Of a DNA stretch of 7,456 bases, positions 6,182-7,456 are shown piece by piece. The position numbers and the translations under genes were made by a program. Position 1 is the stretch's first letter. The number at the start of each line of letters is the position of its first letter. This DNA is from Desulfobacterales bacterium (GTDB lineage Bacteria; Desulfobacterota; Desulfobacteria; Desulfobacterales; JAUCGF01): assembly GCA_029940345.1 (NCBI GenBank), contig JAOZRC010000256.1, forward strand, positions 1-7,456, written 5' to 3'. The notes beneath the pieces were generated by a model. It did no database searches. It saw nothing but the letters and a program-made list of their open reading frames with translations, and was not told the origin of the DNA.

Positions 6182-7225
6182 GTGGAGCAGCGAGGTATCG
6201 TGTTGATTCACACCCATGAAAACCGCGACAACACCAATGCCTTTGCTACCAATTCATGGGCCATTCCCTATATTGATCAGCCTCTTTCTTTCTGGCAGGA
6301 AATAAAAAATCGCTTTCCCAAGAACATCAGTGAAGTGTACTTACCTTTACCGGACCCTTTTATTTCTTCCGGCCGTCCACTCCAGGAAACAGCGTTCCTA
6401 AGCGATTTTCTCAACAACTCTCCGCTACCGCTTGCGCTGCTCATCAATCCTGTTATCCTTCCGGAGCCGGTTGATAGGATTGCCTCGATTGTTATCGAGC
6501 ATTTGCGCCGCTTGCGAGATACGGTAAATGTAGAAAATGTCACCGTTGCCGATTACACCTTGGCGCTTCGCATCAAGGAAACGTTTCCTGATATCGCGTT
6601 GACGGCTTCGGTATTGATGGATATTTCCCGACCGCATCAGGCCATGTTGCTCAATGATGTATGTGATACGCTTGTTCCTGCCAGTCGGGTCATGCGGGAT
6701 ACCAACGGACTCAAAGCGATCTGTCAGGCATTCAACGGTGCTATTCGCCTGATGGTCAATGAGGCCTGCCTGCCCGACTGTATTTTCCGAACCCAGCATT
6801 TTTATGAGATGGCCTTTTCGGATGAAACGCCCCAATCTCTTTGCCGTGAATTGCTCGACAGGAAGCCCTGGCTGCGACTGGCCGGTGCCTGGGTGCTGCC
6901 CCAGCATTTGCACTTTTTTAATGATATTGCAGATGAATTCAAACTGGCCGGCCGGGTGACATTGCAGAATCCCGAAAAGTACCTGCGCGTACTACAGGCC
7001 TATATCACCCGTTCATCGCTCCTGCCTGACAAAATCGGTGGGGGGCCTGCATCGGTGTTAACACCCATCGCCATCAGTGAGGAATTTTACCGGCATACGC
7101 TTACCTGCGGCAAACAATGCCACTCCTGCTCGCTTTGCAGCGAATACCATACAAGTGCTGCCAGTGATAAATCGCAACCCTTAAGGCTTGATAACGCCGA
7201 TTTCCCGATCGTTCAGGAGAATTAA
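6182..7225 (+). CDS. U32-peptidase-like protein with C-terminal cysteine cluster
   Basis: This protein of about 347 residues has a TIM-barrel-like pattern reminiscent of the U32 'collagenase-like' family, whose members (for example UbiU/UbiV, RlhA) often bind an Fe-S cluster and act in oxygen-independent modification. Supporting pieces are EVYLPLPDPF (51-60), LMVNEACLPDCIFRTQHFYE (190-209), which resembles the U32 'NE.CL..C..R..H' signature, and WVLPQHLHFFNDIADEFKLAGR (its end, FKLAGR, at 253-258). A second group, C309, C313, C316 and C319, lies near the C terminus and could complete a cluster. The GTG at 6182 has no clear ribosome site. GTG 6200 or TTG 6203, preceded by GAGG at 6192-6195, are credible alternatives. 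It lies 50 nt after the radical SAM gene and 3 nt before the next gene, so it probably belongs to the maturation operon. The role is unknown, and protease activity should not be assumed. Confidence 0.65.
   Translation: MEQRGIVLIHTHENRDNTNAFATNSWAIPYIDQPLSFWQEIKNRFPKNISEVYLPLPDPFISSGRPLQETAFLSDFLNNSPLPLALLINPVILPEPVDRIASIVIEHLRRLRDTVNVENVTVADYTLALRIKETFPDIALTASVLMDISRPHQAMLLNDVCDTLVPASRVMRDTNGLKAICQAFNGAIRLMVNEACLPDCIFRTQHFYEMAFSDETPQSLCRELLDRKPWLRLAGAWVLPQHLHFFNDIADEFKLAGRVTLQNPEKYLRVLQAYITRSSLLPDKIGGGPASVLTPIAISEEFYRHTLTCGKQCHSCSLCSEYHTSAASDKSQPLRLDNADFPIVQEN
7215..7219 (+). promoter_or_regulatory. Shine-Dalgarno for the GTG start at 7229
   Basis: AGGAG ends 9 nt before the GTG at 7229 and supports that start. 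The site lies inside the last codons of the U32-like gene. Confidence 0.6.
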
Positions 7226-7228
7226 ATC

Positions 7229-7456
7229 GTGCGTATTCATCCTGATTTGCCAATTTATTATCTTGATAACCTGGGTCTGCCGGTCCTTTATACACCGGGT
7301 ACACTGGCTGTGGTTAAGCGGGATGATGCCGAGCTGATCCGACAGGCATGGCTTGCAAGGAGCGGCCGGATGAATGATCCCCGGATTGAACCGCAGATGA
7401 CGTGGATGATCAAACATGCGCGAAAAGCGGCAGCCACCCGCAAAGCCTGGCTCAAT
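7229..7456 (+). CDS. 5' part of a further operon gene, unrecognised (possibly a second radical SAM-type protein)
   Basis: 76 codons run open from a GTG start to the window end. The N terminus reads MRIHPDLPIYYLDNLGLPVL followed by YTPGTLAVVKRDDAELI. A short beta-rich opening of the type 'L.LYTPG.LA.V' resembles N-terminal extensions seen on some radical SAM/SPASM enzymes, and it echoes the 'FLVFNPL..VSTLVN' opening of the enzyme encoded at 4719. No catalytic motif is inside the window. The start is 3 nt after the U32-like stop and has an AGGAG ribosome site, so cotranscription is very likely. The family call is a guess. That the frame is a real gene is more certain. Confidence 0.6.
   Translation, partial: MRIHPDLPIYYLDNLGLPVLYTPGTLAVVKRDDAELIRQAWLARSGRMNDPRIEPQMTWMIKHARKAAATRKAWLN

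Noticed and set aside
6138..6206. 22-codon frame (starting MTVLNMYVPITPP) before the U32-like gene, as a small precursor or a frameshifted N terminus
   Set aside because: It has no ribosome site and no Cys or leader/core pattern beyond one terminal Cys, and the downstream frame is complete enough without it.
6425..6913. 162-codon minus-strand open frame inside the U32-like gene
   Set aside because: It is antisense to a gene with recognisable motifs, and its translation has no domain pattern.

Overview
The window looks like the chromosome of an anaerobic Gram-negative bacterium, most likely a sulfate-reducing or syntrophic member of the former Deltaproteobacteria (Desulfobacterota). The clues are a ferredoxin-linked 2-oxoacid oxidoreductase, a radical SAM/SPASM maturase, a twin-arginine export signal and moderate GC content. 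The taxonomic call is inference. All convincing genes lie on the + strand.

Left part (1-1977): the 3' end of a 2-oxoglutarate:ferredoxin oxidoreductase alpha subunit (korA-like) overlaps a gene encoding a beta subunit fused to a gamma domain. This is ordinary central metabolism. A 541-bp gap (1978-2518) follows. It has no convincing gene, a cluster of short repeats around 2315-2363, and a possible minus-strand gene remnant.

Central and right part (2519-7456): this is the notable region. A 540-residue protein carries a Tat-type signal, a complete seven-bladed WD40 propeller built from exact 42-residue units, and a C-terminal tail of about 150 residues holding 18 cysteines, mostly as C-x-C-[D/N] motifs in 37-residue repeats and ending in HYWHPN. 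After a 164-bp gap containing two inverted repeats comes a tight gene run: a PqqD-like (RiPP recognition element) protein, a radical SAM/SPASM enzyme overlapping it by 4 nt, a U32-like protein rich in cysteines, and a further gene cut off by the window end.

Interpretation: the layout resembles a ribosomally made, post-translationally modified peptide (RiPP) system. The substrate would be the cysteine-rich tail of an exported beta-propeller rather than a small free peptide. The radical SAM enzyme, guided by the PqqD-like protein, would modify the tail in the cytoplasm, and the Tat pathway would then export the folded product. The gene families are read from the sequence. The enzyme-substrate link, the chemistry and the final role are inference. 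I do not recognise this exact combination as a described system.
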